Origin: Brumimicrobium mesophilum | Lineage (GTDB): Bacteria; Bacteroidota; Bacteroidia; Flavobacteriales_D; Crocinitomicaceae | Reading direction: 5' to 3' | Length of the DNA stretch: 64,000 nt | Assembly: GCF_003025005.1 (NCBI RefSeq) | Contig: NZ_PVSS01000010.1 | Coordinates: 1-64,000, forward strand | In this document: piece by piece, positions 63,071-64,000 of the stretch | Numbering within the stretch: the stretch's first letter is position 1 | Layout of the letters: each line of letters begins with the position of its first letter | Notes under the pieces: generated by a model | What the model was told of the DNA's origin: nothing | Database searches by the model: none | What the model saw: only the letters and a program-made list of their open reading frames with translations | Translations under genes and position numbers: made by a program

Positions 63071-64000
63071 TTAATCAATCACTTTTAATTCTTTTCCTAC
63101 TTTGATGAAAGCAGCAATGGCTTTATCAAGTTGTGCTTTAGAATGTCCCGCTGAAATTTGCGTACGAATTCTAGCTTTTTCTTTAGGTACAACAGGATAA
63201 AAGAATCCTATTGCATAAACTCCTTCGTCTAACAATTTGTCTGCGAACTTTTGAGATAAAGCTGCATCATAAAGCATAATTGGAACAATTGGAGAGTCTC
63301 CCTTCACAATGTCAAATCCTGCCTCTAGAATAGCTTTTTTGAAGTAAGTTGTATTTTCTTCTAAAGTATCTCTCAACTCAGTTGAAGAATTCAAAATCTC
63401 AAAAACTTTTAATGATGCTCCAACAATTGATGGCGCCAAAGAGTTTGAGAATAAATATGGACGAGAACGTTGACGCAACATATCAATCACTTCTTGATTA
63501 GCAACAGTATAACCTCCCATTGCTCCACCTAAAGCTTTTCCTAATGTTCCTGTGATGATATCCACACGGTCCATACAGTCATAATATTCTGGAACTCCAC
63601 GACCTGTTTTTCCAATAAATCCAGCTGAATGACATTCATCACTCATTACAAGTGCATCATATTTATCCGCTAAATCACAAATTTCATTCATTTTTGCGAA
63701 ATCTCCATCCATTGAGAATACTCCGTCTGTAACGATTATTCTATGGCGCTGGTCTTGCGCTTTCTTCAATTGCTCTTCCAAATCAGCCATGTCACTATGC
63801 TTGTAACGGTAACGTTGTGCTTTACACAAACGAACTCCATCAATAATCGAAGCGTGATTCAATTCATCTGAAATAATTGCATCTTCTGCTCCAAACAATG
63901 GCTCAAAAACACCACCATTTGCATCAAACGCAGCAGCATATAAGATTGTATCTTCTTTTCCGTAAAATTCAGCTATTTTGGTTTCTAACTCCTTGTGAAT
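63071..64000 (-). CDS. kbl: Glycine C-acetyltransferase (2-amino-3-ketobutyrate CoA ligase), 5' end outside the window
   Basis: A PLP enzyme of the alpha-oxoamine synthase family that converts 2-amino-3-oxobutyrate and CoA to glycine and acetyl-CoA, in threonine breakdown. The frame is open to the window edge, so 310 codons of about 397 are visible. Motifs: [54 protein letters not shown] and the PLP lysine in [14 protein letters not shown] frame beginning at the TTG at 63898 would be a truncation artefact. No threonine dehydrogenase gene is visible. Confidence 0.93.
   Translation of the reverse strand: MHKELETKIAEFYGKEDTILYAAAFDANGGVFEPLFGAEDAIISDELNHASIIDGVRLCKAQRYRYKHSDMADLEEQLKKAQDQRHRIIVTDGVFSMDGDFAKMNEICDLADKYDALVMSDECHSAGFIGKTGRGVPEYYDCMDRVDIITGTLGKALGGAMGGYTVANQEVIDMLRQRSRPYLFSNSLAPSIVGASLKVFEILNSSTELRDTLEENTTYFKKAILEAGFDIVKGDSPIVPIMLYDAALSQKFADKLLDEGVYAIGFFYPVVPKEKARIRTQISAGHSKAQLDKAIAAFIKVGKELKVID

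Overview
The window is a gene-dense, AT-rich chromosomal segment from a member of the Bacteroidota, most likely order Flavobacteriales. The support is in the sequence: promoters of the Bacteroidota type (TTG, 19-20 bases, TAnnTTTG), type IX secretion (T9SS) C-terminal sorting domains, several TonB-dependent receptors, SusD-free outer-membrane uptake genes, an M56/BlaI pair and a PorE-like OmpA protein. No insertion sequence, phage, CRISPR array or complete rRNA is visible. One tRNA (Arg, anticodon UCG) is present. Two tandem, near-identical leftward promoters at the left edge point to a strongly expressed, probably stable-RNA, gene just outside the window.

Layout. 1-4.7 kb: leftward promoters, a TonB-plug/von Willebrand factor A fusion protein, and a BlaI repressor with an M56 sensor peptidase that carries a TonB-type C-terminus. 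4.7-7.9 kb: MtaB tRNA modification enzyme, an outer-membrane barrel, a small membrane protein, a nitroreductase. 8.0-17.2 kb: a complete vitamin B12 (corrinoid) acquisition locus. On the minus strand lies a BtuF-BtuC-BtuD type ABC importer. On the plus strand a promoter and cobalamin riboswitch drive a DUF4465 (BtuH-like) surface protein, a BtuB-like TonB receptor, a BtuG/YncE-like lipoprotein propeller and a second T9SS surface protein. 17.3-22.6 kb: PorE-like protein, MscS channel, CPBP protease, TPR protein. 22.8-31.8 kb: amino-acid catabolism (P5C dehydrogenase, glutamate dehydrogenase, ornithine aminotransferase) interspersed with FtsB/DivIC, a deaminase, GrpE-DnaJ and YaaA. 31.9-41.2 kb: FNT channel, old-yellow-enzyme oxidoreductase, VF530 protein, a pair of paralogous lipoproteins, DUF2807 protein, AAA ATPase, DUF3010 protein, a GT2 glycosyltransferase, and two genes broken by single-base frameshifts. 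41.3-44.7 kb: UMF1-type transporter and a fused E1 alpha-beta 2-oxoacid dehydrogenase. 45.0-47.9 kb: an island of six small, mostly unrecognised minus-strand genes, one also frameshifted. 48-64 kb: NhaC-type antiporter, GuaB, an envelope folding operon (PpiC, parvulin-like lipoprotein, SurA, MoxR, TonB receptor), tRNA-Arg with a duplicated 5' fragment, a two-component system and the 3' part of kbl.

The most coherent system is the B12 locus, in which surface capture (T9SS and lipoprotein), outer-membrane transport and inner-membrane import are encoded side by side, with the surface part under riboswitch control. The most unusual single detail is the tRNA-Arg, whose near-universal G19-C56 tertiary pair appears as A19-U56. 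Three small genes are each broken by loss of one base in a short A/T run, which may reflect real decay or a systematic sequencing error. Family assignments come from reading motifs by eye; no database search was possible.
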